In this document: piece by piece, positions 56,634-64,000 of the stretch | Numbering within the stretch: the stretch's first letter is position 1 | Layout of the letters: the number at the start of each line of letters is the position of its first letter | DNA from: Dysgonomonas gadei ATCC BAA-286 | Lineage (GTDB): Bacteria > Bacteroidota > Bacteroidia > Bacteroidales > Dysgonomonadaceae | NCBI RefSeq assembly: GCF_000213555.1 | Contig: NZ_GL891979.1 | Location: 352,885 to 416,884, forward strand | Direction of reading: 5' to 3' | DNA length: 64,000 nt | Made by a program: the position numbers and the translations under genes | The notes under the pieces: model-generated | Seen by the model: only the letters and a program-made list of their open reading frames with translations | The model's database searches: none | Told to the model about the DNA's origin: nothing

Positions 56634-57368
56634 ATGATGACTCCTATTGGCCGATACGAATTCGGAATTGATGCGTACTTAACAGATTTCAGAGGAAAAG
56701 CTACATTGCCGATGATCGGCGGATTTATGCTTCAGGCAGCCACAAAGCATGCAGAAGAACGTGGATTCGGCTATTCAGCAATGACATCCCAGCAACGGGT
56801 TTGGGTGCTTTCCCGTATAGCAATTGAAGTATTTGAATATCCGAAAAACGATACGGTAATGGTGCTCAAAACATGGGTGGCCAGTGTTAACAGACTGTTT
56901 ACCGAACGGCATTTCTCATTTGAGGACGAACAGGGTAGGGAGATCGGCTTTGCAAAATCGCTTTGGGCATCTATTGATCTGGAGACCCGCAAACCGACGA
57001 ATGTTTTGGAATTGGATGGATTGTCCGATTATATCGCCGAAAAGGAAAATCCGATAGAGGGAATGACTAAAATACCGGCATTGAAAGATGATTATGAGGT
57101 TGCCACTGATTTTGTCGTTAAATATAGCGATGTCGATATAAACAAACATCTGAATAGCATGAAATATATTGAACACTTTGTAGATGTATTCGATATTGAT
57201 ATGTTCAGGGAAAAAGAAATTCGCCGTATAGAGATAAACTATATTTCGGAAGGCCGTTATGGAACAAAGCTCGATATTCTTAAGCGAACTGAGAAAGATA
57301 ATATATTTGTACTTGAAATGAAAGACGGAGATATGACGGTCTGTTCTACGAGAATCATTTGGGATTAA
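56634..57368 (+). CDS. Acyl-ACP thioesterase
   Basis: The 244-residue cytoplasmic protein has two hotdog domains of the acyl-ACP thioesterase family (PF01643). The first is about 5-130 (GKATLPMIGGFMLQAATKHAEERGFG, WVLSRIAIEV). The second is about 150-244, with the conserved DVDINKHLNSMKYIEHFVD motif holding the Asn and His near the active site. It releases free fatty acids from acyl carrier protein. In many Bacteroidales this gene lies between ilvN and ilvC, possibly linking branched-chain amino-acid precursors to branched fatty acid synthesis; that link is inference. Confidence 0.9.
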   Translation: MMTPIGRYEFGIDAYLTDFRGKATLPMIGGFMLQAATKHAEERGFGYSAMTSQQRVWVLSRIAIEVFEYPKNDTVMVLKTWVASVNRLFTERHFSFEDEQGREIGFAKSLWASIDLETRKPTNVLELDGLSDYIAEKENPIEGMTKIPALKDDYEVATDFVVKYSDVDINKHLNSMKYIEHFVDVFDIDMFREKEIRRIEINYISEGRYGTKLDILKRTEKDNIFVLEMKDGDMTVCSTRIIWD

Positions 57369-57424
57369 TGACATAATAATTATAATAAATAACAAGTTCT
57401 TTAATTAATTAAACAAAAACAAAA

Positions 57425-58471
57425 ATGGCAGAAATGAATTTTGGCGGCGTTGTAGAACAAGTAGCCACCCGCGATGAATTTCCATTGGAAAAAGCAAGAG
57501 AAGTATTGAAAAATGAAACCATCGCAGTTATCGGTTACGGTGTACAAGGTCCGGGACAAGCATTGAATCTTCGCGATAATGGATTCAATGTAATCATTGG
57601 TCAACGCAAAGGTGGTAAAACATGGGAAAAAGCTATCGCTGACGGTTGGGTTCCAGGCGAAACTTTGTTCGATATTGAAGAAGCTGCCGAAAAAGGTACA
57701 ATTATTCAATATCTGTTGTCAGATGCTGCACAGATAGAAGTATGGCCTCGTCTGAAACCATATCTGACAGCCGGTAAGGCTTTGTATTTCTCTCACGGAT
57801 TCGGTATCACATATAAAGAGCGCACAGGTATTATCCCTCCGGCCGATGTGGATGTTATTCTTGTTGCTCCTAAAGGTTCGGGAACAAGCCTTCGCCGTAT
57901 GTTCCTTGAAGGTCGTGGTTTGAACTCAAGTTATGCTATCTTCCAGGATGCGACAGGCCGTGCTAAAGAACGTGTAATCGCTCTTGGTATTGGTGTTGGT
58001 TCAGGATATTTGTTTGAGACAGATTTCAAACGTGAAGTATATTCTGACCTCACAGGTGAGCGTGGAACATTGATGGGTGCTATCCAAGGTATTCTGCTTG
58101 CTCAATATGAAGTACTACGCGAAAACGGACACTCTCCGTCAGAAGCATTTAACGAAACTGTAGAAGAGCTAACTCAGTCTCTGATGCCTTTATTTGCAGA
58201 AAAAGGTATGGACTGGATGTATGCAAACTGTTCTACTACAGCTCAGCGTGGTGCACTAGACTGGATGGGACCATTCCACGATGCGTCAAAACCTGTCTTT
58301 GAAAAATTATACAAAGAAGTAGCTTGTGGAAATGAAGCTCAACGCTCAATTGATACTAATTCAAAACCTGATTACCGTGAAAAACTGGAAGAAGAATTGA
58401 AAGCTCTTCGCGAAAGTGAAATGTGGAGAACGGGAGCAGTTGTAAGAAAATTGAGACCGGAGAATAATTAA
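57425..58471 (+). CDS. ilvC: Ketol-acid reductoisomerase (NADP+)
   Basis: The 348-residue class I enzyme converts acetolactate or acetohydroxybutyrate to the dihydroxy acids. The Rossmann motif is IGYGVQGPGQALNLRDNG, and GQRKGGKTWEKA supplies the basic residues for the NADPH phosphate. The C-terminal knotted helical domain has the metal-binding acids in DLTGERGTLMGAIQG. It completes the pathway set of this operon (leuABCD and ilvE are not in the window). A strong terminator follows 20 bases after the stop. Confidence 0.96.
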   Translation: MAEMNFGGVVEQVATRDEFPLEKAREVLKNETIAVIGYGVQGPGQALNLRDNGFNVIIGQRKGGKTWEKAIADGWVPGETLFDIEEAAEKGTIIQYLLSDAAQIEVWPRLKPYLTAGKALYFSHGFGITYKERTGIIPPADVDVILVAPKGSGTSLRRMFLEGRGLNSSYAIFQDATGRAKERVIALGIGVGSGYLFETDFKREVYSDLTGERGTLMGAIQGILLAQYEVLRENGHSPSEAFNETVEELTQSLMPLFAEKGMDWMYANCSTTAQRGALDWMGPFHDASKPVFEKLYKEVACGNEAQRSIDTNSKPDYREKLEEELKALRESEMWRTGAVVRKLRPENN

Positions 58472-58490
58472 GATAAACTATTCTATAATA

Positions 58491-58525
58491 AAAGGCTGAA
58501 TTTATTAAAATTCAGCCTTTTTCTT
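58491..58525 (+). terminator. Terminator of the ilv operon
   Basis: AAAGGCTGAATTT (58491-58503) pairs perfectly with AAATTCAGCCTTT (58508-58520) around ATTA, then TTCTTTT. It may also serve the convergent gene ending at 58545. Confidence 0.85.
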
Positions 58526-58544
58526 TTATAGATAGAGTTACAAT

Positions 58545-59138
58545 TTAATTAGAGAACTGGTGTAATGGCACCTGACGATAATATTGCAGCGCTTTTTTCC
58601 TTATCACAACTTCTTTTGCAACAATATCTTTATTTATGTAATCAGTCCATAGGGTGCTGATTTCATCACTTTGGATATTTACAGTATAATTTCCGAAACT
58701 GTTTAAAGTGTCTACTATTTTTCTAAACCGTTTGCGTTGATCTGTACATTCTATGCTGAATGTTGCTTGCTGATTGTTTGTCGCAAAGAATAGTAAAGTA
58801 TCTGTATTTTCTTTTCGGACGTATTTAAACATCACGATCTCATTCAAAAGAGTGGAATAGATTACTTTATCTTTATGAATGACAGACAGGCTTGCACTGG
58901 AAATGTTAACCGTAAATGTTTTAACGAAAGCTTTTTTCAATAAGAGGACAACCGATAATATCAAGACCGGAATCACAATTATGAGGAGCGAGTCAATTCC
59001 ATTATCAATCAGAGTATTAGAAAAGTAGATAATGGCTGATAAAAAAACTGAAAGTATCAATAATATACTGATAGTTAAAGCTTTTATATTAAACGTTTTA
59101 AGTTTAAATGATTTCATTAAAGTGGTGTTGTATTCCAT
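58545..59138 (-). CDS. Membrane protein of unknown function with PH-like C-terminal domain
   Basis: The 197-residue product has two adjacent membrane helices (ALTISILLILSVFLSAIIYF and SLLIIVIPVLILSVVLLL). A beta-rich cytoplasmic segment follows (FTVNISSASLSVIHKDKVIYSTLLNEIVMFKYVRKENTDTLLFF pattern) that resembles a bacterial PH-like fold, ending in a helix (RKRFRKIVDTLNSF). The start may be at residue 8 (59117). I recognise no named family, and neighbours are not informative. Confidence 0.65.
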   Translation of the reverse strand: MEYNTTLMKSFKLKTFNIKALTISILLILSVFLSAIIYFSNTLIDNGIDSLLIIVIPVLILSVVLLLKKAFVKTFTVNISSASLSVIHKDKVIYSTLLNEIVMFKYVRKENTDTLLFFATNNQQATFSIECTDQRKRFRKIVDTLNSFGNYTVNIQSDEISTLWTDYINKDIVAKEVVIRKKALQYYRQVPLHQFSN

Positions 59139-59515
59139 ATGTTACTAAGGATATATTCCTATTCAACATTCTATATTGCACTGCCCCAATATATCACGAC
59201 CTATATCCATATAGGTTTTCCAATACCATTTTCTAAAACTAGAAAATCCCTCTTTTACCCAAATCTTTCTGTGTTAAAATATAACCTGGGCTTATATTTA
59301 TTTGTCTCTAAGTAATTCATTTTATTCAAAATAAAAAGATTGTAAGCATATACAATTTCTCTTAAAATGACTAAAAATCGTTTACAAAAGTATGAAAGTT
59401 ATTTATAAAATAAAAATTTTTCTAATCAAAAAACCTTTATTTGTATCATATATAAAAAGAAAGCATGTATCCGAGCCGGATACATGCCTTCTACAATTTT
59501 AATTTATATGATTTG
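59139..59515. other. Intergenic region, no gene seen
   Basis: About 377 bases of AT-rich DNA between the two minus-strand genes. TACTTTTG on the minus strand at 59385-59392 fits a -7 box for the membrane protein gene, but is far from its start and lacks a -33 partner. The mdh terminator hairpin lies near the right end. Confidence 0.4.
59463..59487 (-). terminator. Terminator of mdh
   Basis: GCATGTATCCG and CGGATACATGC form a perfect 11-bp stem with loop AGC. Reading leftward, TTTCTTTTTATA follows. It lies 29 bases after the mdh stop. Confidence 0.82.
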
Positions 59516-60457
59516 TTAAATCGCATTGATTTCTTTCAAAACAACATTTGTTTTGTGAACAGCGGCAGCTGAAGCTTCGAATTTCTCTTTTTCATCAGCA
59601 GTCAGTTTCAGGTCAATAATTTTCTCCCAACCGTTCTTTCCCAAAACTACCGGAACGCCTATACATATATCATTTTGACCATATTCACCTTCTAATGTAA
59701 CACAACAAGGAATTACTTTCTTCTGGTCATGAATGATAGATTCCACAACATATGCTCCTGCTGCTCCCGGTGCATACCATGCAGAAGTACCCAGTAAGCC
59801 GGTTAATGTTGCGCCACCGACCATTGTATCGGCAACTACTTTATCCAGAACTTCTTTTGATAGGAACTCTGAAACCGGAATGCCTTTGTATGTGGCCAGA
59901 CGTGTAACAGGAATCATTGTAGTGTCACCATGTCCACCGATTACCATACCTTCCACTTCATTAGGATTACAACCCAAGGCTTCGCTCAGATAGAATTTGA
60001 AGCGGGAACTGTCTAGTGCTCCACCCATACCTATAACGCGGTTTTTAGGCAGGCCTGTAACTTTAGACGCCAAATATGTCATTGTATCCATTGGGTTGGA
60101 TATGATGACAAGGATAGCATTAGGTGAATATTTAAGGATGTTTTCAGCAACACTTTTTACGATACCGGCATTTACTCCGATAAGCTCTTCTCTGGTCATA
60201 CCCGGCTTGCGTGGTATACCCGAAGTTATAACTACAACATCGGAATTAGCTGTAGCAGCATAATCATTAGTTACGCCTTTGATACGTGTGTCGAAACCCA
60301 AAAGTTGGGCTGTCTGGTTCATATCTATTGCTTTACCTTCCGAAACGCCTTCTTTTACATCCAGCATTACTACTTCATCTGCCACTTCGTTAAATGCAAG
60401 TACATTTGCACATGTAGCACCCACATTTCCGGCACCTACAACTGTTACTTTAGACAT
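59516..60457 (-). CDS. mdh: Malate dehydrogenase (LDH-like, NAD-dependent)
   Basis: The 313-residue cytoplasmic enzyme interconverts malate and oxaloacetate with NAD+. It has the Rossmann motif VVGAGNVGATCA, the acidic residue after strand 2 (VVMLDV) that selects NAD over NADP, the substrate-loop arginine in GIPRKPGMTREEL, SNPMDTMTYLASK, and the catalytic His in VIGGHGDTTMIP. The length and motifs match the LDH-like MDH group of Bacteroidetes rather than E. coli Mdh. A minus-strand TACATTTG (60554-60561) is the probable -7 box, about 100 bases upstream. It appears monocistronic. Confidence 0.95.
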   Translation of the reverse strand: MSKVTVVGAGNVGATCANVLAFNEVADEVVMLDVKEGVSEGKAIDMNQTAQLLGFDTRIKGVTNDYAATANSDVVVITSGIPRKPGMTREELIGVNAGIVKSVAENILKYSPNAILVIISNPMDTMTYLASKVTGLPKNRVIGMGGALDSSRFKFYLSEALGCNPNEVEGMVIGGHGDTTMIPVTRLATYKGIPVSEFLSKEVLDKVVADTMVGGATLTGLLGTSAWYAPGAAGAYVVESIIHDQKKVIPCCVTLEGEYGQNDICIGVPVVLGKNGWEKIIDLKLTADEKEKFEASAAAVHKTNVVLKEINAI

Positions 60458-60641
60458 AATATTTCTTTTATAATAAATTAATAAATTGATTCCAAGATTT
60501 CAAATAGTCAAGCATATCCTATATATTATAGGTCTCATGTCATAAAAGACTAACAAATGTACATGCTTATTCTGATATAAAGAAGATTTTGGTCGTCAAA
60601 AATATCAGGAATTATTAAAAAAAGCGAAAGCCTTTTATCCT

Positions 60642-60673
60642 TTTGCTCAATATGCTGAAAACATCTATATTTG
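60642..60673 (+). promoter_or_regulatory. Promoter of the coiled-coil membrane protein gene
   Basis: TTTG (60642-60645) and TATATTTG (60666-60673) are 20 bases apart, a good Bacteroidetes promoter. The ATG lies 27 bases further. Confidence 0.7.
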
Positions 60674-60699
60674 TAGTCGCTTAATATTTTAACATAATT

Positions 60700-61590
60700 A
60701 TGAGCACGGAACAAAAGAACAATTCTAAGATATTATTAATTGTAATAATCCTGCTACTTGTAGCAATGGGTATAGCCGGATATTATATATTCAGTCAGAA
60801 GACACAGATAAGTGAGTTGCAGGAGGAGAGTAGCTTAAATAAACAGCAACTGGAAGATGAATATGAGAATCTCACCATGCAGTATGAAGGCTTTAAGCTG
60901 AATATCAAAAACGATTCTTTGCTGCAAAAGCTGACCAATGAGCAGGCTAAGGTTCAGAGATTGCTGGAAGAGTTGAAAACTGTAAAAGCGGATAATAAGG
61001 CTGAAATATCAAGATTGAATAATGAATTGGCCAGTTTGCGCAAAATTCTGAAATCATATATCGTTCAGATCGACTCTTTGAATCAGGCTAACGAACGCTT
61101 AAGAAAAGAGAAAAGTGAAATAACTAACAAATATCAGGAAGCTACCCGTACATTGAATGAAGTGTCGCAACAAAAGCAAAATCTGACTGAAAAAGTTACT
61201 TTGGCGGCTAAGCTTGATGCTACGGGTATCAGTGTACTGGCTACTAATAGTAAAGGTAAAGTGCAGAAAAAGATTAATAAAGTAGAACAACTGATAATAA
61301 ACTTTACTGTTACCAAGAATATAACCGCCGAACCAGGAGAACGGACAATTTACCTGCGGATAATGAAACCGGATAATGATGTTCTGACTAAAAGCCGTAC
61401 TAATGTTTTTCCATACGAAAACAAGGATATTAATTACTCGATAAAGAAGATCATTGAATATGGTGGTGAAGAGGTTGGAGTAACCATGTATTGGAATGTC
61501 GAAGAATACCTGATGCCGGGTACCTATCGGGTTGATATATTTGCAGATGGAAGTCGTATCGGAATGAAATCCTTTACTTTGGAAGATTAA
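60700..61590 (+). CDS. Membrane-anchored coiled-coil protein of unknown function
   Basis: The 296-residue protein has one N-terminal membrane helix (ILLIVIILLLVAMGIAGYYIF, residues about 10-31) without a cleavage site. A long coiled coil follows (about 33-175, rich in Glu, Lys, Leu, Asn), then a beta-rich C-terminal domain (about 180-296; IINFTVTKNITAEPGERTIYLRIMKPD). The C-terminal part should lie in the periplasm. Related hypothetical proteins are common in Bacteroidetes, but I know no function. Its stop codon overlaps the start of the next gene by one base, so the two are translationally coupled. Confidence 0.75.
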   Translation: MSTEQKNNSKILLIVIILLLVAMGIAGYYIFSQKTQISELQEESSLNKQQLEDEYENLTMQYEGFKLNIKNDSLLQKLTNEQAKVQRLLEELKTVKADNKAEISRLNNELASLRKILKSYIVQIDSLNQANERLRKEKSEITNKYQEATRTLNEVSQQKQNLTEKVTLAAKLDATGISVLATNSKGKVQKKINKVEQLIINFTVTKNITAEPGERTIYLRIMKPDNDVLTKSRTNVFPYENKDINYSIKKIIEYGGEEVGVTMYWNVEEYLMPGTYRVDIFADGSRIGMKSFTLED

Positions 61591-62084
61591 TGAAAATTAT
61601 AGAAGTATGGAAGGATCATCTTTTTATTATCCAGTCTCTTGCCGACAGGATATGGCCTCCTACATTCGCAAATATTCTCACATCTGACCAGATCAGATAC
61701 ATGATGGATATGATGTACAGTACATCAGCTCTGGAGGAACAAATAGAGGTGTTAGGGCATCATTATCTTTTGGCAGAAGAGAATGGAGAGTATTTAGGCT
61801 ATGTTTCTTATGAGTTCGATTATAAGGATGCTGATATAACAAAGATTCATAAGATATATGTACTGCCGTCTTTGCAGGGAAAAGGGGTAGGCCGTCTCTT
61901 TATTGATGCTGTCGGGAGGATAGCAAAGGAATATGGCAATGCAGAATTGTCATTGAATGTAAACCGCTTTAATAAAGCCATTGATTTCTACAAACGTTTG
62001 GGCTTTGAAGTGATTAAAAGCGAAGATATAGACATTGGTAATGGTTTCCTTATGGAAGATTACGTGATGAATAAAAAGATCTGA
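61590..62084 (+). CDS. GNAT family N-acetyltransferase
   Basis: The 164-residue cytoplasmic protein has the GNAT fold with the acetyl-CoA pyrophosphate loop in VLPSLQGKGVGRLFIDAV and the C-terminal NVNRFNKAIDFYKRLGFEV motif. It transfers an acetyl group to an amine whose identity is unknown; amino acids, polyamines or small drugs are possible. It starts at the ATG overlapping the TAA of the upstream coiled-coil gene. Confidence 0.88.
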   Translation: MKIIEVWKDHLFIIQSLADRIWPPTFANILTSDQIRYMMDMMYSTSALEEQIEVLGHHYLLAEENGEYLGYVSYEFDYKDADITKIHKIYVLPSLQGKGVGRLFIDAVGRIAKEYGNAELSLNVNRFNKAIDFYKRLGFEVIKSEDIDIGNGFLMEDYVMNKKI

Positions 62085-62484
62085 GCAGAACAATTTTTCC
62101 TCTCTATCTGTTTTTAATTCAACAAATAATATATGCTTGCTGAAGTAAATGCTGGGTTTCTCTCGTCTGGCGGACTACATTGTATTCATATATTTTTTGA
62201 ACTAATAAAGATCTCATAATAATCATTTTATATCAGTTATTTCATTTTTTTACGAAACCGGCGAATTATGTTTCGAACTATTTCGATAAAAAATATGCCG
62301 GGATATAATATTTGTTAATAATTATGCTATATTTGCCATGTTAACTTTAATAACAAGAGCGATAAAATCATAAAACAAAGTAAGTATATCAGCATATATA
62401 GTAGATACTATCTGTTTTATCATAATTTTGTTGCATTTGTTAACAATCTGATAATACCGAATATTAATCAAAAAATTAATACGC
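62085..62484. other. Intergenic region upstream of the pyrophosphatase gene
   Basis: Four hundred AT-rich bases without a supported gene. Two plus-strand TAnnTTTG words occur: TATATTTG at 62328-62335 and TAATTTTG at 62423-62430. Either could be the -7 box for the pyrophosphatase gene; neither has a clear -33 element. The short minus-strand frame at 62322-62513 overlaps the start of that gene and is not convincing. Confidence 0.45.
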
Positions 62485-64000
62485 ATGAAGAAACTTTTAG
62501 CCCTATCTCTCATTTTATTTCCGTTGAGCCTGATGGCTAGTGAAGCAGACTTAAAAGTCCCTGATTTAGGAAGTGGTTATAACCTCCTGCTTTGGGGCCT
62601 TTTAATTCTGTTACTCGGCATTGCATTTGGCTTGGTGCAGTATTTTAATATAAAGAAGCTACCTGCACATCAATCGATGCTCACTGTATCGAAGACTATT
62701 TTTGAAACTTGTAAAACCTACCTGTTGCAGCAGGGCAAGTTTCTTTTCTATCTGTTGCTGATTATCTCGGCAGTAATGCTTATCTATTTCGGATTTTTGT
62801 CTAATCCGGAAATCGTAGCAAAAGGAGAAGTTGGCAGGGGGACGTTTCTCGCTTTTGTCCTCTTTTGGACAATATTGGGTATTCTCGGTTCATACGGCGT
62901 GGCCTGGTATGGCATCCGTATCAATACACTGGCCAATTCGCGAACAGCGTTTGCCTCTTTGCGCAAACGTCCGTGGGATGTAGTGAATATCCCGCTTAAA
63001 GCCGGAATGAGTGTCGGTGTGATGCTTATTACTGTAGAGCTCATAATGATGCTTGTTATCCTCTTATTTGTTCCCGGGGATATGGCCGGGGCTTGTTTGC
63101 TGGGATTTGCGATTGGTGAATCCCTCGGTGCATCTGCACTACGCATAGCAGGAGGTATCTTTACCAAGATAGCCGATATCGGGGCCGATCTGATGAAGAT
63201 CGTATTCAATATTAAGGAGGACGATCCCCGTAATCCCGGCGTAATAGCGGACTGTACAGGAGATAATGCCGGCGACAGTGTAGGACCTACAGCCGATGGT
63301 TTCGAAACATACGGCGTGACTGGTGTAGCTTTGATCTCATTTATCATACTGGCGGTATTGAATGTGGAATACCAGGCTGCCTTTATAGTTTGGATATTCG
63401 TTATGCGCCTGATGATGCTGTTTACCTCCATCCTGTCTTATTATATCAATCAGGGGATTGCTACCGCTAAATATAAGAACTCAACAAAGTTCAACTTCGA
63501 AGTGCCTCTTACGGCCCTTATATGGATTACATCTGTCGTGTCTATTGCTGCAACGTATGTTGCCAGTTACTTCCTACTGAAAGAAATGCCGCATGGCTTA
63601 TGGTGGAAACTGGCGTCTATTATCAGTTGCGGTACATTGGCCGCTGCTGTGATCCCTGAACTGACGAAGGCTTTTACAAGCTCGTCGTCCCGCCATGTAA
63701 AAGAGGTCGTTACAGCTTCCCGTGAAGGAGGAGCTTCGCTGAATATCCTTTCGGGTATGGTAGCCGGTAATTTCAGCGCATTCTGGAAAGGGCTTACAAT
63801 CGCCTTACTGATGGCTGTGGCTTACTTTATCTCTACACAGGACCTGGGAAGTATGATGTCTCACCCTTCTATCTTTGCCTTCGGTCTGGTAGCTTTCGGC
63901 TTGCTGGGAATGGGGCCGGTTACTATTGCGGTAGACAGCTATGGGCCTGTAACGGACAACGCGCAATCGGTATTCGAGCTCTCCCGTATAGAACACTTAC
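62485..64000 (+). CDS. hppA: Membrane-bound proton/sodium-translocating pyrophosphatase (5' part)
   Basis: The frame is open from the ATG at 62485 to the window edge (505 codons, incomplete). It couples hydrolysis of pyrophosphate to H+ or Na+ export across the inner membrane. The product begins with MKKLLALSLILFPLSLMAS, which looks like an extra signal peptide, followed by many hydrophobic helices. The active-site region is clear: GGIFTKIADIGADLMKIVF, EDDPRNPGVIADCTGDNAGDS (Mg-pyrophosphate-binding acids), FETYGVTG. Later come SREGGASLNILSGM and VDSYGPVTDNA. The region with the Ala/Lys residue that decides K+ dependence lies beyond the window, so the ion type cannot be set. Confidence 0.92.
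   Translation, partial: MKKLLALSLILFPLSLMASEADLKVPDLGSGYNLLLWGLLILLLGIAFGLVQYFNIKKLPAHQSMLTVSKTIFETCKTYLLQQGKFLFYLLLIISAVMLIYFGFLSNPEIVAKGEVGRGTFLAFVLFWTILGILGSYGVAWYGIRINTLANSRTAFASLRKRPWDVVNIPLKAGMSVGVMLITVELIMMLVILLFVPGDMAGACLLGFAIGESLGASALRIAGGIFTKIADIGADLMKIVFNIKEDDPRNPGVIADCTGDNAGDSVGPTADGFETYGVTGVALISFIILAVLNVEYQAAFIVWIFVMRLMMLFTSILSYYINQGIATAKYKNSTKFNFEVPLTALIWITSVVSIAATYVASYFLLKEMPHGLWWKLASIISCGTLAAAVIPELTKAFTSSSSRHVKEVVTASREGGASLNILSGMVAGNFSAFWKGLTIALLMAVAYFISTQDLGSMMSHPSIFAFGLVAFGLLGMGPVTIAVDSYGPVTDNAQSVFELSRIEHL

Noticed and set aside
62784..63431. 215-codon minus-strand frame
   Set aside because: It is the shadow of the membrane pyrophosphatase gene on the other strand; the plus frame carries the diagnostic active-site motifs.

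Overview
The window is a piece of a Bacteroidales chromosome. The signs are paired SusC/SusD outer-membrane genes, a hybrid two-component regulator, BACON and DUF5009 domains, lipoprotein signals everywhere, and promoters of the Bacteroidetes type (TTTG about 18-20 nt upstream of TAnnTTTG). The gut/termite Dysgonomonas-Parabacteroides side of the order is plausible, but I cannot name the genus from sequence alone. No transposase, phage gene, tRNA, rRNA or CRISPR array was found.

Region 1 (1-1350) has no convincing gene. It carries copy 1 of a roughly 0.5-kb GC-rich foldback repeat whose second copy lies at about 47.39-47.88 kb. Region 2 (1351-23670, all + strand) is a polysaccharide-utilization-like locus. 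In order it encodes a Tat-signal DUF4434 protein, an MFS sugar porter, an AGE-family epimerase, SusC, SusD, two surface lipoproteins (the second DUF5018), two GHL10-like hydrolase paralogues, a retaining-type GH97, two tandem calcineurin-like phosphoesterases, an SGNH esterase, an FAD-dependent oxidoreductase and a DUF5009 membrane protein. It has no recognisable endo-glycanase and no regulator, so the substrate is open. The duplicated phosphoesterases hint at a phosphorylated glycan.

Region 3 (23765-50343) closely resembles a xyloglucan utilization locus. A leftward set (GH31 with PA14, SusC, SusD, surface glycan-binding protein, GH5 with BACON, GH2) diverges from a rightward set (hybrid two-component sensor, GH95, GH3, GH43). 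An SGNH esterase closes the locus. Together these would cut the glucan backbone at the surface, import oligosaccharides, and remove xylose, galactose, fucose, arabinose and glucose in the periplasm. A 16-bp motif with one mismatch sits at nearly the same distance upstream of the -7 boxes of GH31 and GH95, a candidate operator for the sensor. An 826-bp gap before GH3 holds a degenerate array of GTTACCTTTT-type repeats.

Region 4 (51056-58525) is the branched-chain amino-acid operon ilvD, a GT8 glycosyltransferase, ilvB, ilvN, an acyl-ACP thioesterase and ilvC. A leader with all the parts of a ribosome-mediated attenuator precedes it: a consensus promoter, a 20-codon peptide rich in Leu, Ile and Val, and mutually exclusive antiterminator and terminator helices.

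Region 5 (58545-64000) holds housekeeping genes: a small membrane protein, malate dehydrogenase, a coiled-coil membrane protein coupled to a GNAT acetyltransferase, and the 5' part of a membrane pyrophosphatase gene that runs off the window.
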